This document shows, one piece after another, positions 34,026 through 42,579 of a stretch of 64,000 nucleotides of DNA (the first letter of the stretch is position 1; each line of letters opens with the position of its first letter). The notes beneath the pieces were generated by a model. The model had not been told where the DNA came from, made no database searches, and saw nothing but the letters and a program-made list of their open reading frames with translations. The DNA comes from Brevibacterium yomogidense. GTDB taxonomy: Bacteria; Actinomycetota; Actinomycetes; Actinomycetales; Brevibacteriaceae. The position numbers were made by a program, and so were the translations under genes. The stretch covers positions 744,001 through 808,000 of the forward strand of contig NZ_JABASY010000002.1 in NCBI RefSeq assembly GCF_016107685.1, read 5' to 3'.

Positions 34026-34615
34026 GCCCCCTGCACGATGTGGTGGCGGCGCCCGAGGCCGCGGAGTCAGCCACGGGAGCCCGGACGGTCTCTCCCGACG
34101 GGTGGGTGCTCACCCATGCCGCGGGCCTCACCGCCTCGGAGCTCTACGGCATCCTCCAGCTGCGCAGCAGGGTCTTCGTCGTCGAGCAGGACTGCGCCTA
34201 CCTCGACATGGACGGTGTCGACCTGATGCCCGGTGCACAGCACCTCTTCCTGCCCGCCGCCGACCCCGCACCCCGGCCCGCTGCGGATTCGCACGGGGGA
34301 ACCAGCGGGCTCAGCCTCGAACCGCGGGCCTACGCCCGGATCCTCCCGGACGGCTTTGCAGACGGCCCTGCCGCCCGTGCGGGCGCCCGCAGCGTGGGCC
34401 GCGTCGTCACCTCCCCCGATGCCCGCGGCGAAGGCCTGGGCCACCGCCTCATGCAGGAGGTCGTCCGCGTCTTCGGTCACGGCGGGCTCACCCTCAACGC
34501 CCAGTCGCACCTCGCGGAGTACTACGGTCGGCAGGGCTTCACGGTGGACGGACCGGAGTTCCTGGAGGACGGCATCCCCCACGTGCCCATGCACCGTCCG
34601 CCGCACGGCCGGTGA
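34022..34615 (+). CDS. GNAT-family N-acetyltransferase (ElaA-like)
   Basis: A 197-residue acetyltransferase. The LYGILQLRSRVFVVEQDCAY segment is the ElaA hallmark; a Gly-rich acetyl-CoA loop (VTSPDARGEGLGHRLMQEV) and the C-terminal AQSHLAEYYGRQGFTVDG follow. Residues about 83-120 form an insertion absent from short homologues. The acceptor substrate is unknown. ATG 34022 overlaps the msrB stop (ATGA). A terminator follows. Confidence 0.88.
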   Translation: MSPLHDVVAAPEAAESATGARTVSPDGWVLTHAAGLTASELYGILQLRSRVFVVEQDCAYLDMDGVDLMPGAQHLFLPAADPAPRPAADSHGGTSGLSLEPRAYARILPDGFADGPAARAGARSVGRVVTSPDARGEGLGHRLMQEVVRVFGHGGLTLNAQSHLAEYYGRQGFTVDGPEFLEDGIPHVPMHRPPHGR

Positions 34616-34619
34616 CACG

Positions 34620-34656
34620 CAGAAGGCGGGTGGACACTGTGCCCACCCGCCTTCTG
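34620..34656 (+). terminator. Terminator of msrB-GNAT unit
   Basis: 14-bp stem (34620-34633 with 34643-34656) and a 9-nt loop directly after the acetyltransferase stop; it stands between convergent transcription units. Confidence 0.85.
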
Positions 34657-34710
34657 TATGCCCTTCGGCTGATCAGCGCCGACCGGACTGACCTGCGCCA
34701 GCCGGACTGA

Positions 34711-35421
34711 TCAGCGCCAGCCGGTCAGGATGTCCTCAAGCTCCCGACGCGGCCCCGTGAAGAACGGGATCTCCTCCCGCACGTGCAGGCGTGCCTTCGT
34801 GTCCCGCAGGTCGCGCATGAGGTCGACGATGCGGTCCAGGCGGTCCGCTTCGAAGGCGAGCACCCATTCGTAGTCGCCCAGCGCGAACGACGACAGCGTG
34901 TTCGCCTTGATGTCCTTGTACCCGGCCGCGGCCACGCCGTGATCGCGGAGCATCTGCGACCGCTCCTCGGGGGGAAGGATGTACCACTCGTACGACCGGA
35001 CGAACGGGTAGACGCAGATGTACCCGCCCGGCTGGTCGTCCGTGAGGAATGCGGGCAGGTGGGACTTGTTGAATTCGGACGGGCGGTGGATCGCCATCGC
35101 AGACCACACCGATTCGAGCGCAGCACCCAGGCGCGCGCGGCGCACCGCGGCGTATCCCTGCTGGATGAGCTCCGGGGTGGGCGCGTGCCACCAGAACATG
35201 ATGTCCGCGTCCGCGCGGAACGCGGACACGTCGTAGATCCCGCGGACCACGAGGCCCTGCTCCTCGAGCGGAGCGAGCGCGTCCCGCACCTCGGTGGCGA
35301 CGGCTGCGCGGTCCTCGTCACCCAGTTCGTCGACCACCGCGAAGACGGAGTAGGCGACGTAGCGGATCTCTGCGTTCAGCTTCTCGATCTGTTCCGGCGT
35401 GGGCTGTGTGTACTCGCTCAA
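34711..35421 (-). CDS. hemQ: Coproheme decarboxylase (chlorite-dismutase-like)
   Basis: A 236-residue HemQ/ChdC that makes heme b from coproheme by two oxidative decarboxylations, the last step of the coproporphyrin-dependent pathway. His161 in LRDHGVAAAGYKDIK is the proximal ligand and the tyrosine in PFVRSYEWYILP the probable radical site. The start is TTG 35421, with AGGAGGA six bases upstream. Third gene of hemE-hemY-hemQ, 49 bases after hemY. The true chlorite dismutase Arg is absent, as expected. Confidence 0.94.
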   Translation of the reverse strand: MSEYTQPTPEQIEKLNAEIRYVAYSVFAVVDELGDEDRAAVATEVRDALAPLEEQGLVVRGIYDVSAFRADADIMFWWHAPTPELIQQGYAAVRRARLGAALESVWSAMAIHRPSEFNKSHLPAFLTDDQPGGYICVYPFVRSYEWYILPPEERSQMLRDHGVAAAGYKDIKANTLSSFALGDYEWVLAFEADRLDRIVDLMRDLRDTKARLHVREEIPFFTGPRRELEDILTGWR

Positions 35422-35470
35422 GGAGTCCTCCTCATAGTGGGATTCGGTGGTCGTAGGGGTGGGTCAGTGG

Positions 35471-36901
35471 TCATGCGGCCGTGAGGCGGTCGACCGTGAG
35501 TGCGGCGCGACCGATGCAGGCGGGGACGCCGACACCGTCCAGGTAGCTGCCCGCCAGGTGGATGCCGGGAAGGCGGGACGCTGCCGCATCGATCTGCGCG
35601 ACCCGCTGGGCGTGGCCCGGACCGTACTGCGGCAGCGCGCGAACCCAGCGCTTCACCTCCGCGTGCAGCAGGTCTCCGTCGTAGCCCGTGAGACCCTGCC
35701 ATTCCGCGAACGCGCGCTGGACGAGTGCTTCGTCGTCCAAACCGGTCCATTCCTCGTCGCCGCGACGACCGACGCTCACACGCACGACCCGGTGGTCGTC
35801 CGGCAGCGCCTCGGCCATCCACGGCCACTTGTTGGACGAGAACGTCGAGGCCTTCACGAGTCCGCCCAGCGCCGGGGGCACGAGGAAGCCCGACCCTTCC
35901 AGCGGTGCATCGCGGTCCCGCAGGACAGCGGTGACCACCGCCGAGGTCGCATAGTCGATCCCGTCCAGGAGGCCGCCCAGCCCGCCAGCTGCCTGCGGGT
36001 CTCCCTCGACCAGCACGCTGCGGGCCGCCCATGCGGGCAGAGCGACGATGACGGAGTCGAACTCCTCCGCCCCGCCTTCGGTCTGGACGAGGCCACGGGC
36101 TGCGACGGCACGGACGGGTTCCCGCCACCGCATCGACGCGCCCCGCGCTTCGAGGTCGGCGACGAGAGCGGGGACGATCCGATTCATGCCGCCGGCCAGG
36201 GACAGGAAGACCGGAGGCGGTTCTTCATCGGGTGCGCGCGTTCCGCTCTGCGTCCGCCCCGCACCCGGGATGTCCGCACCGGCTGTCCGGGCGCGCGACC
36301 GGAGCACCGACCGCACGGTGTCGAGCACGGACGTCCCCTGCCGTGCCGCCGGGAGAAGTGCGGGGATCGTGGCCTCCAGCGACAGTTCCCGGCACCGGCC
36401 GGCGTACACACCGCCCACGAGAGGGTCGACGATGCGGTCGACGAACTCGTCTCCCAACCGTGCTGCGAGGAACTCCCCGCAGGAGACGTCGCCGTCGACC
36501 GGAGGAGTCAGGGTCTCCGCGGCGACCCGTTCGACTCCCCTGTCGCTCAGCACACCGCGCAGCGACTCCGCATCCGCCGGGACCCCCATGAGCGTGCCTG
36601 CCGGGATCGGGGCGGTACCGGCCGGTGTGACGAGCCGCGAGCCGTGCTGGCGGGAGGGGAAGACCGGGACGAGTGAGAGGCTCTCGATGAGGTCCCGCGC
36701 TTCGGGGCGGCGATTCAACGACGCTTCGGCCCCGTCGTCCGCTCCGCCGGGCAGGAAACCGCCCAGATCGGTGCGGGACAGGCAGCCGCCGGCCCTGTCA
36801 GCCGCTTCGAACACCGTGACGTGCATGCCTCGCAGTGCTGCGGCGCGTGCGGCTGCGAGTCCGGAGACTCCGGCTCCGACGACGGCGAGGGTCCGAGCCA
36901 C
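35471..36901 (-). CDS. hemY: Coproporphyrinogen III / protoporphyrinogen oxidase
   Basis: A 476-residue FAD flavoprotein (HemY/CgoX). GAGVSG at residues 9-14 is the dinucleotide-binding loop, followed by VFEAADRAGG; the C-terminal HLAGSYLDGVGVPACIGRA closes the FAD site. With HemQ in the same operon it most likely oxidises coproporphyrinogen III to coproporphyrin III. The GTG start lies five bases after the hemE stop. The middle of the gene contains a short low-complexity insertion near residues 205-230. Confidence 0.94.
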   Translation of the reverse strand: MARTLAVVGAGVSGLAAARAAALRGMHVTVFEAADRAGGCLSRTDLGGFLPGGADDGAEASLNRRPEARDLIESLSLVPVFPSRQHGSRLVTPAGTAPIPAGTLMGVPADAESLRGVLSDRGVERVAAETLTPPVDGDVSCGEFLAARLGDEFVDRIVDPLVGGVYAGRCRELSLEATIPALLPAARQGTSVLDTVRSVLRSRARTAGADIPGAGRTQSGTRAPDEEPPPVFLSLAGGMNRIVPALVADLEARGASMRWREPVRAVAARGLVQTEGGAEEFDSVIVALPAWAARSVLVEGDPQAAGGLGGLLDGIDYATSAVVTAVLRDRDAPLEGSGFLVPPALGGLVKASTFSSNKWPWMAEALPDDHRVVRVSVGRRGDEEWTGLDDEALVQRAFAEWQGLTGYDGDLLHAEVKRWVRALPQYGPGHAQRVAQIDAAASRLPGIHLAGSYLDGVGVPACIGRAALTVDRLTAA

Positions 36902-36906
36902 AGCGG

Positions 36907-37956
36907 TCAGGCGCTCAGGATCTCGGAGGAGATCCGGTGGACCTCCTCGACGATGAGGCCGGGGACCGCGGGGTCCGTCGTCGGGAGCACTCCGTGGCCC
37001 AGGTTGAAGACATGGCCCCCTTCATGGGCGAGTCCCGCGCGCACGATCTCCTCTATGCGGGGCCGCAGGACGTCCCACGGGGCGAAGAGCATGGCGGGAT
37101 CGAGGTTGCCCTGCAGGGCCTGACCGGGGCGGACGCGGTTGGACGCGTCTGCAAGGTCCACACGGAAGTCCACACCGACGACGTCGCAGCCGACGGTCGC
37201 CATGTCGCTCAGCAGCTCGCCCGTCTGCACGCCGAAGTGGAAAGAAGGCACGTCGTGGTGCGACAGCGACGAGAAGACGGCCGCGGAGTGCGGCAGCACG
37301 TACTTCCTGTAATCCGCCGCGGACAGGTAGCCCGCCCACGAATCGAAGAGCTGGAACGCCTGAGCACCAGCAGAGAGCTGGACGTCGATGAAGGTGGCGG
37401 ACATCCGGCCGAGCTTGGCGAGCAGATCGGAGAACAGCTCGGGATCCCCGAGCATCATGGCCTTGGTCTTCTCGTGGTTGCGGCTGGGTCCGCCCTCGAT
37501 GAGGTAGCTCGCGACGGTGAAGGGGGCGCCGGCGAAGCCGATGAGTGCGGTGTCCGGGTGCTTCTCATCGAGTTCCGCCCGGATGCGGCCGATCGATTCG
37601 GCGATGTCGCCGATCATGTCCGGGGTGAGGTCGTCGAGTCGCGCGAGGTCCTCACGGGTGCGCACGGGATGCTCGATGACGGGGCCGGTCCCCGGCACGA
37701 TCTCCACGGACACGCCGGCCGCCTCGAGCGGGACGACGATGTCGGAGAAGAAGATCGCCGCGTCCACGCCGTGGCGACGGACGGGCTGGAGGGTGATCTC
37801 CGTGACGAGGTCGGGGGTGCGGCACGACCCGAGCATCGTGGTGCCCTCCCGCAGTTCGCGGTATTCGGGCAGCGAGCGTCCCGCCTGCCGCATGAACCAC
37901 ACCGGAGTCCGGCTGACGGGCTTCGACAGGGCGGCGGAGACGAGAGTGTTGTGCAT
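36907..37956 (-). CDS. hemE: Uroporphyrinogen decarboxylase
   Basis: A 349-residue enzyme that decarboxylates uroporphyrinogen III to coproporphyrinogen III. The signature PVWFMRQAGRSLPEYRE is present near the N-terminus, and GFAGAPFTVASYLIEGG is the second conserved block. ATG 37956 is preceded by a weak GGGGA site. First gene of the heme operon hemE-hemY-hemQ. Confidence 0.95.
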   Translation of the reverse strand: MHNTLVSAALSKPVSRTPVWFMRQAGRSLPEYRELREGTTMLGSCRTPDLVTEITLQPVRRHGVDAAIFFSDIVVPLEAAGVSVEIVPGTGPVIEHPVRTREDLARLDDLTPDMIGDIAESIGRIRAELDEKHPDTALIGFAGAPFTVASYLIEGGPSRNHEKTKAMMLGDPELFSDLLAKLGRMSATFIDVQLSAGAQAFQLFDSWAGYLSAADYRKYVLPHSAAVFSSLSHHDVPSFHFGVQTGELLSDMATVGCDVVGVDFRVDLADASNRVRPGQALQGNLDPAMLFAPWDVLRPRIEEIVRAGLAHEGGHVFNLGHGVLPTTDPAVPGLIVEEVHRISSEILSA

Positions 37957-38020
37957 GATCCCCAGTCTCGCAGACCGACCATCGGCGTGAGAACACCGTT
38001 GGTGCGCGATACTCCCCGTC

Positions 38021-38548
38021 TCAGTCAGCGGTCCGGTCCTCCAGCCGGTGGAACGCCCGGTTGCGGTACACCAGTGCATCGCCCGGGTCTCCACGCCGCA
38101 CGTCGGTGATCTCCGCCACGACGACGACGGCTTCACCCAGCTCGACCGTGTGCGTCACGTGCCCGATGAGGGAGGCCGCCGCGTCACCGAGCACAGGAGT
38201 GCCGTCCGGAAGGAACTCCCACCCCTGTTCAGGTGTGAACCTCTCCGCACCGTGCGCGGCGAAGATCTGCGCGAGCTCCGCATGATCCGCGTTCACCAGG
38301 TTGACGCTCAGCGCACTCGCCTCCAGCACGCCCACAGCGGACCTGCTGGAGCGCATGAGCGAGAACAGCACGGTCGTGGGTGTGACGGACACACTCGCGA
38401 CGCTCGAGGCGGTCATGCCGACGGGCCCGCCGTCGCCCGCGGCCGCGATGATCGCGATTCCGCCGGGATGATGTCTGAACGCAGCTCGGAACTCAGCGCT
38501 CAGATCGTGGTCACCTGGTGTGGGGGTCGTAGTGTGCAACGCGGTCAT
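38021..38548 (-). CDS. Flavin reductase-like domain protein
   Basis: A 175-residue FMN-binding split-barrel protein. FRAAFRHHPGGIAIIAAAGD, GMTASSVASVSVTPTTVLFS and the SVNLVNADH segment are typical of NAD(P)H:flavin reductases supplying reduced flavin to monooxygenases. No partner monooxygenase gene lies nearby. ATG 38548 has GGAGGA close upstream; longer in-frame starts lack a ribosome site. It lies just upstream of hemE on the same strand, with 64 bases between. Confidence 0.83.
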   Translation of the reverse strand: MTALHTTTPTPGDHDLSAEFRAAFRHHPGGIAIIAAAGDGGPVGMTASSVASVSVTPTTVLFSLMRSSRSAVGVLEASALSVNLVNADHAELAQIFAAHGAERFTPEQGWEFLPDGTPVLGDAAASLIGHVTHTVELGEAVVVVAEITDVRRGDPGDALVYRNRAFHRLEDRTAD

Positions 38549-38694
38549 CGTCCTCCGTTCCGCCGTCGCGACTGTCCGCTCACCGGACCGCGTACGGCTC
38601 ATGATCGTGAATGCGCGGCCGGGGTGAATGTATTCCGGCGCCGGTCCGGCGTGGGTCCTCCACGTCACACTCCGCAACGCCTATCGTGGAGGTC

Positions 38695-39309
38695 GTGGCA
38701 TCACCGTCCCCGATCCATCCGGTCCCCCAGGCATTCGCACGTGTCGAGTCCGTGCTCGCGGACGCCTCCGACGTGCCCCACGTATCGGTCTCGACGATCA
38801 AGGCGCCGTCGAAACTCGCGCCCTTCGCCACCGCGATCGGCGCGGAGGTCCACGCCGACGCGTCGTTCCAGCGCGTCACGGGCGAGGAGATCGACGAACT
38901 CGCGACCGGTCGCATCGTCGTCCTCCATGACCCCGCCTCTCCCGCCGAATGGGAGGGCGACTTCCGGGTCGTGTCGTACATCCGCGCGGAACTCGAGCAC
39001 GACATGGGCCACGAGGCCATGCTCGGCGCCGTCGCGTGGTCGTGGCTCACGGACGCACTGTCCGCGCATGACTGCGAGACCGTCGCGGCGGGCGGCACCA
39101 CGACGCGGGTCCTGTCGGAGAGCTTCGGCACGCTGGCAGCGCGCCCGTCGACCATCGATCTGGAACTGCGTGCGTCGTGGACGCCCGTCCTCGACGAGCC
39201 GGAGGACATCGTCGACCACTTCGACGCGTGGATCGACCTCCTCACGACCGTCGCCGGCCTCCCACCACTCCCCGAAGGCGTCACCGCACTGCCAGGAAGG
39301 CGCCGATGA
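38695..39309 (+). CDS. DUF3000 family protein
   Basis: A 204-residue soluble protein of the actinobacterial DUF3000 family. The segments LAPFATAIGAEV, DPASPAEWEGDFRVVSYIRA and GHEAMLGAVAWSWLTDAL are the conserved core. GTG 38695 is proposed, but a GTG three codons earlier is equally in frame and the ribosome site GGAGG falls between them. The stop overlaps the rnd start (ATGA), and DUF3000-rnd-dxs is a conserved order. No biochemical function known to me; coupling to rnd suggests an RNA-related role, as inference. Confidence 0.85.
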   Translation: MASPSPIHPVPQAFARVESVLADASDVPHVSVSTIKAPSKLAPFATAIGAEVHADASFQRVTGEEIDELATGRIVVLHDPASPAEWEGDFRVVSYIRAELEHDMGHEAMLGAVAWSWLTDALSAHDCETVAAGGTTTRVLSESFGTLAARPSTIDLELRASWTPVLDEPEDIVDHFDAWIDLLTTVAGLPPLPEGVTALPGRRR

Positions 39310-40505
39310 GCTCTGACCACGCGGACGAAGCACTCCCCCTGCTGCGGGTCCCCGCCGACGGGGTCCCCGATGTCATCGACACCACCAGAGGACTGAAGGA
39401 AGCGGCAGAGGTGCTCGCGAGCGGTACGGGCTCCGTCGCCGTCGACGCAGAGCGGGCCTCGGGGTTCCGCTACGGCCAGCGCGCATTCCTCGTCCAGCTG
39501 CGCAGGGAAGGGGCAGGGACCCTCCTCATCGACCCCGAGCCCTTCGACGACCTCGCAGTGCTGGACGACGCCCTCCGGGGCAGCGAATGGGTCCTCCACG
39601 CCTCCACTCAGGACCTGCCGTGCCTCTCCGACCTCGACATGAAGCCGGATGCGCTCTTCGACACGGAACTGGCCGCCCGCTTCCTGGGCTTCGAGCGCTT
39701 CGGTCTGGCCGCGGTCGTGGGCGAGACGGTGGGCGTGCGCCTCGCGAAGGAGCATTCGGCCGTCGACTGGTCGACCCGGCCACTGCCGGACTCGTGGCTG
39801 TCGTACGCCGCATTGGACGTCGAGGTCCTCCTGGAGGTCGCGGACCGGTTGGACGCCCAGCTGCAGTCGACGGGGCTCGCGGAATACGCGCAGCAGGAGT
39901 TCGAGCACCTGCTGGGCTTCACCCCCACGGTGCACGAAGAGCCGTGGCGACGCATGAACGGCCTGGGCAGCCTCAAGGTCCCGCGTCAGCTGGCACGTGC
40001 CCGGGAGCTCTGGCTCTCACGCGACCGGATCGCAGCGCACAACGACGCCGCGCCCAGCCGCATCCTGCGGGACCGCGACGCGGTCACACTCGCGCAGAAT
40101 CGCGTGCGGACGGCAGACGACGTGTTCCGCGTCCTGGGGACGGGACGCCTCACGCGACGGCATGCCCAGCGGTGGGCCGACGCACTGGTGCGCGCCGATT
40201 CCCTGCCGGAGGCGGAGCTCCCACGTCGCAGTCGTTCGACGTCACCGGGCCGCAGGCTCGACCGTGCACTCGTGAAGGAGCGGACCGAGTCCTTCAAACA
40301 GGGGATGCGGGAACTGTCCGCATCGACCGGGATCCCGCACGATCTCCTCCTCCAGCCCGCCCTCGTCCGGTCTGCGGCGACGCTGCGCGACCCTGCTGAC
40401 CCGGATGTGCTCCTCGCCTTCCTCACGGACGAAGGCGCGCGGGAGTGGCAGCGCGAGCTGTCCTTCCCGGTGCTGCTGGCCGCTGCCCGCAGTGTGAAGG
40501 GCTGA
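39306..40505 (+). CDS. rnd: Ribonuclease D family exonuclease
   Basis: A 399-residue 3'-5' exoribonuclease of the DEDD class with an HRDC domain. The exo motifs are VAVDAERASGFRY (Exo I), HASTQDLPCLSDL (Exo II) and SYAALDVEVLLEV (Exo III, DEDDy). The HRDC helices occupy about residues 205-290, with a further C-terminal extension. Acts in tRNA 3'-end maturation and RNA turnover. ATG 39306 overlaps the DUF3000 stop by four bases. Convergent with dxs. Confidence 0.92.
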   Translation: MSSDHADEALPLLRVPADGVPDVIDTTRGLKEAAEVLASGTGSVAVDAERASGFRYGQRAFLVQLRREGAGTLLIDPEPFDDLAVLDDALRGSEWVLHASTQDLPCLSDLDMKPDALFDTELAARFLGFERFGLAAVVGETVGVRLAKEHSAVDWSTRPLPDSWLSYAALDVEVLLEVADRLDAQLQSTGLAEYAQQEFEHLLGFTPTVHEEPWRRMNGLGSLKVPRQLARARELWLSRDRIAAHNDAAPSRILRDRDAVTLAQNRVRTADDVFRVLGTGRLTRRHAQRWADALVRADSLPEAELPRRSRSTSPGRRLDRALVKERTESFKQGMRELSASTGIPHDLLLQPALVRSAATLRDPADPDVLLAFLTDEGAREWQRELSFPVLLAAARSVKG

Positions 40506-40548
40506 AAGAAGCCCGCTGCGACGACACGGACGCAGTGTCCGACCGTCC

Positions 40549-42453
40549 TCAGGTGCGTCGGGGCAGCCGTGCTCGGATCTGCTCCGTCATCGCGTCGACG
40601 GTGAGGCCTGCGTAGTCGAGCACCTCGTCACGAGTCCCCTGCGGCAGGAAGCCGTCCGGCACGCCCAGTTCCACGACCCCCACCGATGAGTCGTCAGCAC
40701 GCAGCTCCTGCCGGAGTCGTGAACCGACGCCGCCGGTGCGGATGCCGTCCTCGATGACGGCTGCCAACCGGTGCTCCTGCGCCATGACCTGGACGGATTC
40801 GGGGACGGGAAGGGCCCACCGGGGGTCGACGACGCTCGCACCGATCCCGGCCTCGGCAAGACGCTCCCGGACCGCCAGCGCGCGGTCGGCCAACGCACCC
40901 ACGGACACGATGAGCACATCCGGCCCGAGCCCGTCCGGCACGTCCGCGAGCACGTCCGCACCGTCGTCGGTGCGGCGCAGCTGTGCGATCTCCAGTCCCA
41001 CGTTGCCGCGGGAGAACCGCACGACGGTGGGGGCGTCCTCGACGGCGACGGCTTCTCGCAGTTCCTCCACGAGGCGCTCCGCATCGCGTGGAGCCGCGAG
41101 GCGGAGTCCAGGGACCACCTGCAGGAGCGCCATGTCCCAGATGCCGTGGTGGCTGGGCCCGTCGGGACCGGTCACGCCGGCCCGATCGAGCACGAACGTG
41201 ACCCCCTGGCCGTGGAGCGCGACGTCCATGAGCAGCTGGTCGAATGCGCGATTCATGAACGTCGCGTACAGGCAGACGACAGGGTGGAGGCCGCCGTAGG
41301 AGAGTCCCGCGGCGGATGCGACAGCGTGCTGCTCGGCGATCCCCACGTCGAACACCCGGTCGGGGAATTCCTCACGGAATCGGGTGAGGCCCACCGGCGC
41401 CAGCATGGCTGCTGTGATGGCGACGATGTCATCGCGCTCCCGCGCGATCTCCGTGATGGCGTCGCCGAAAGCACTGGTCCACGACCGCCCGCTGCTGGGC
41501 TGGGACTTGCCGGTGAGCGGGTCGATCACCCCGACGGCATGGAACTGGTCTGCTTCGTCCGCGACTGCCGGTCCGTACCCGTAGCCCTTGCGGGTGAGCG
41601 TGTGCACGATCACGGGGCCGCTCTCATAGTCCTTCGCAAGGGCCAATGCCCGTTCGACTGCCTCCTGGTCGTGCCCGTCGACCGGTCCGATGTACTTGAG
41701 GCCCAGCGCGTCGAACATCCCGGTACCGCCGTCCGCGGTCATGTCGCGCAGCCCGCGTTTGACACCGCGCATCGCGGTGTAGGCGGCGCGACCGGGAGGG
41801 CCCGATTGCTGCAGGCGCTCCTTGCCCCACGACAGCAGCTTCTCGTAGCTGTTCGACGCCCGCAGGGAGTCGAGGTGCGCTGCGAGTCCTCCCACCGTGG
41901 GCGCGTACGACCGGCCGTTGTCGTTGATGACGATCACCAGCTTGCGAGGCGGCTGCGAATCATCCGCGGCGATCGTGTTGAGCGCCTCCCAGGCGACGCC
42001 GCCCGTGAGCGAGCCGTCCCCGATCACGGCGACGACCCACCGGTCGTCCTCCCTGCGGATCTGGTGGGCCTTGGCGATCCCGTCCGCCCAGGACAGCGAC
42101 GTGGATGCGTGCGAATTCTCCACGACGTCGTGTTCGCTCTCCGCCCGCGAGGGATAGCCGGACAGGCCCCCTCGCTGACGGAGGGTCTCGAAGCGCTCGC
42201 GGCGCCCTGTCACGTACTTGTGCACGTACGACTGGTGCCCCACGTCCAGGAGGATCGTGTCCCGGGGGCTTTCGAACACACGATGGAGGGCGAAGGTGAG
42301 TTCGACGACCCCCAGGTTCGGGCCGAGGTGGCCACCTGTACGCGACACCGTCTCGACGAGGTCCTCACGGACCTCCTTGGCGTAGACCTCGCATTCTGCG
42401 AGCGTCAGCGCACGGAGGTCGTCAGGTGAGGAGACGGACTCGAGGAACGTCAT
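40549..42453 (-). CDS. dxs: 1-deoxy-D-xylulose-5-phosphate synthase
   Basis: A 634-residue ThDP transketolase-like enzyme making DXP from pyruvate and glyceraldehyde 3-phosphate, the entry step of the MEP isoprenoid pathway. Conserved pieces include RTGGHLGPNLGVVELT, LLDVGHQSYVHK, VIGDGSLTGG with the ThDP-binding GDG, and the DRAGVTGPDGPSHHG loop. ATG start. It feeds uppS and quinone synthesis. Monocistronic, convergent with rnd and divergent from the next membrane-protein gene. Confidence 0.96.
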   Translation of the reverse strand: MTFLESVSSPDDLRALTLAECEVYAKEVREDLVETVSRTGGHLGPNLGVVELTFALHRVFESPRDTILLDVGHQSYVHKYVTGRRERFETLRQRGGLSGYPSRAESEHDVVENSHASTSLSWADGIAKAHQIRREDDRWVVAVIGDGSLTGGVAWEALNTIAADDSQPPRKLVIVINDNGRSYAPTVGGLAAHLDSLRASNSYEKLLSWGKERLQQSGPPGRAAYTAMRGVKRGLRDMTADGGTGMFDALGLKYIGPVDGHDQEAVERALALAKDYESGPVIVHTLTRKGYGYGPAVADEADQFHAVGVIDPLTGKSQPSSGRSWTSAFGDAITEIARERDDIVAITAAMLAPVGLTRFREEFPDRVFDVGIAEQHAVASAAGLSYGGLHPVVCLYATFMNRAFDQLLMDVALHGQGVTFVLDRAGVTGPDGPSHHGIWDMALLQVVPGLRLAAPRDAERLVEELREAVAVEDAPTVVRFSRGNVGLEIAQLRRTDDGADVLADVPDGLGPDVLIVSVGALADRALAVRERLAEAGIGASVVDPRWALPVPESVQVMAQEHRLAAVIEDGIRTGGVGSRLRQELRADDSSVGVVELGVPDGFLPQGTRDEVLDYAGLTVDAMTEQIRARLPRRT

Positions 42454-42579
42454 CGGCAGGCGACTCCTATCGGGAGGGTGGACGACGCTCCATGCTACCG
42501 CCTGCGGCCGACCTCGCTCTCACTGGCAGGATGGGACCAACGACGGCGCCTGCAGCGGGCGGATACAGATGGGAGAAGG

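Noticed and set aside
40506..40548. Weak inverted repeat between convergent rnd and dxs
   Set aside because: Five-base GACAC/GTGTC arms only; too weak to call a terminator.
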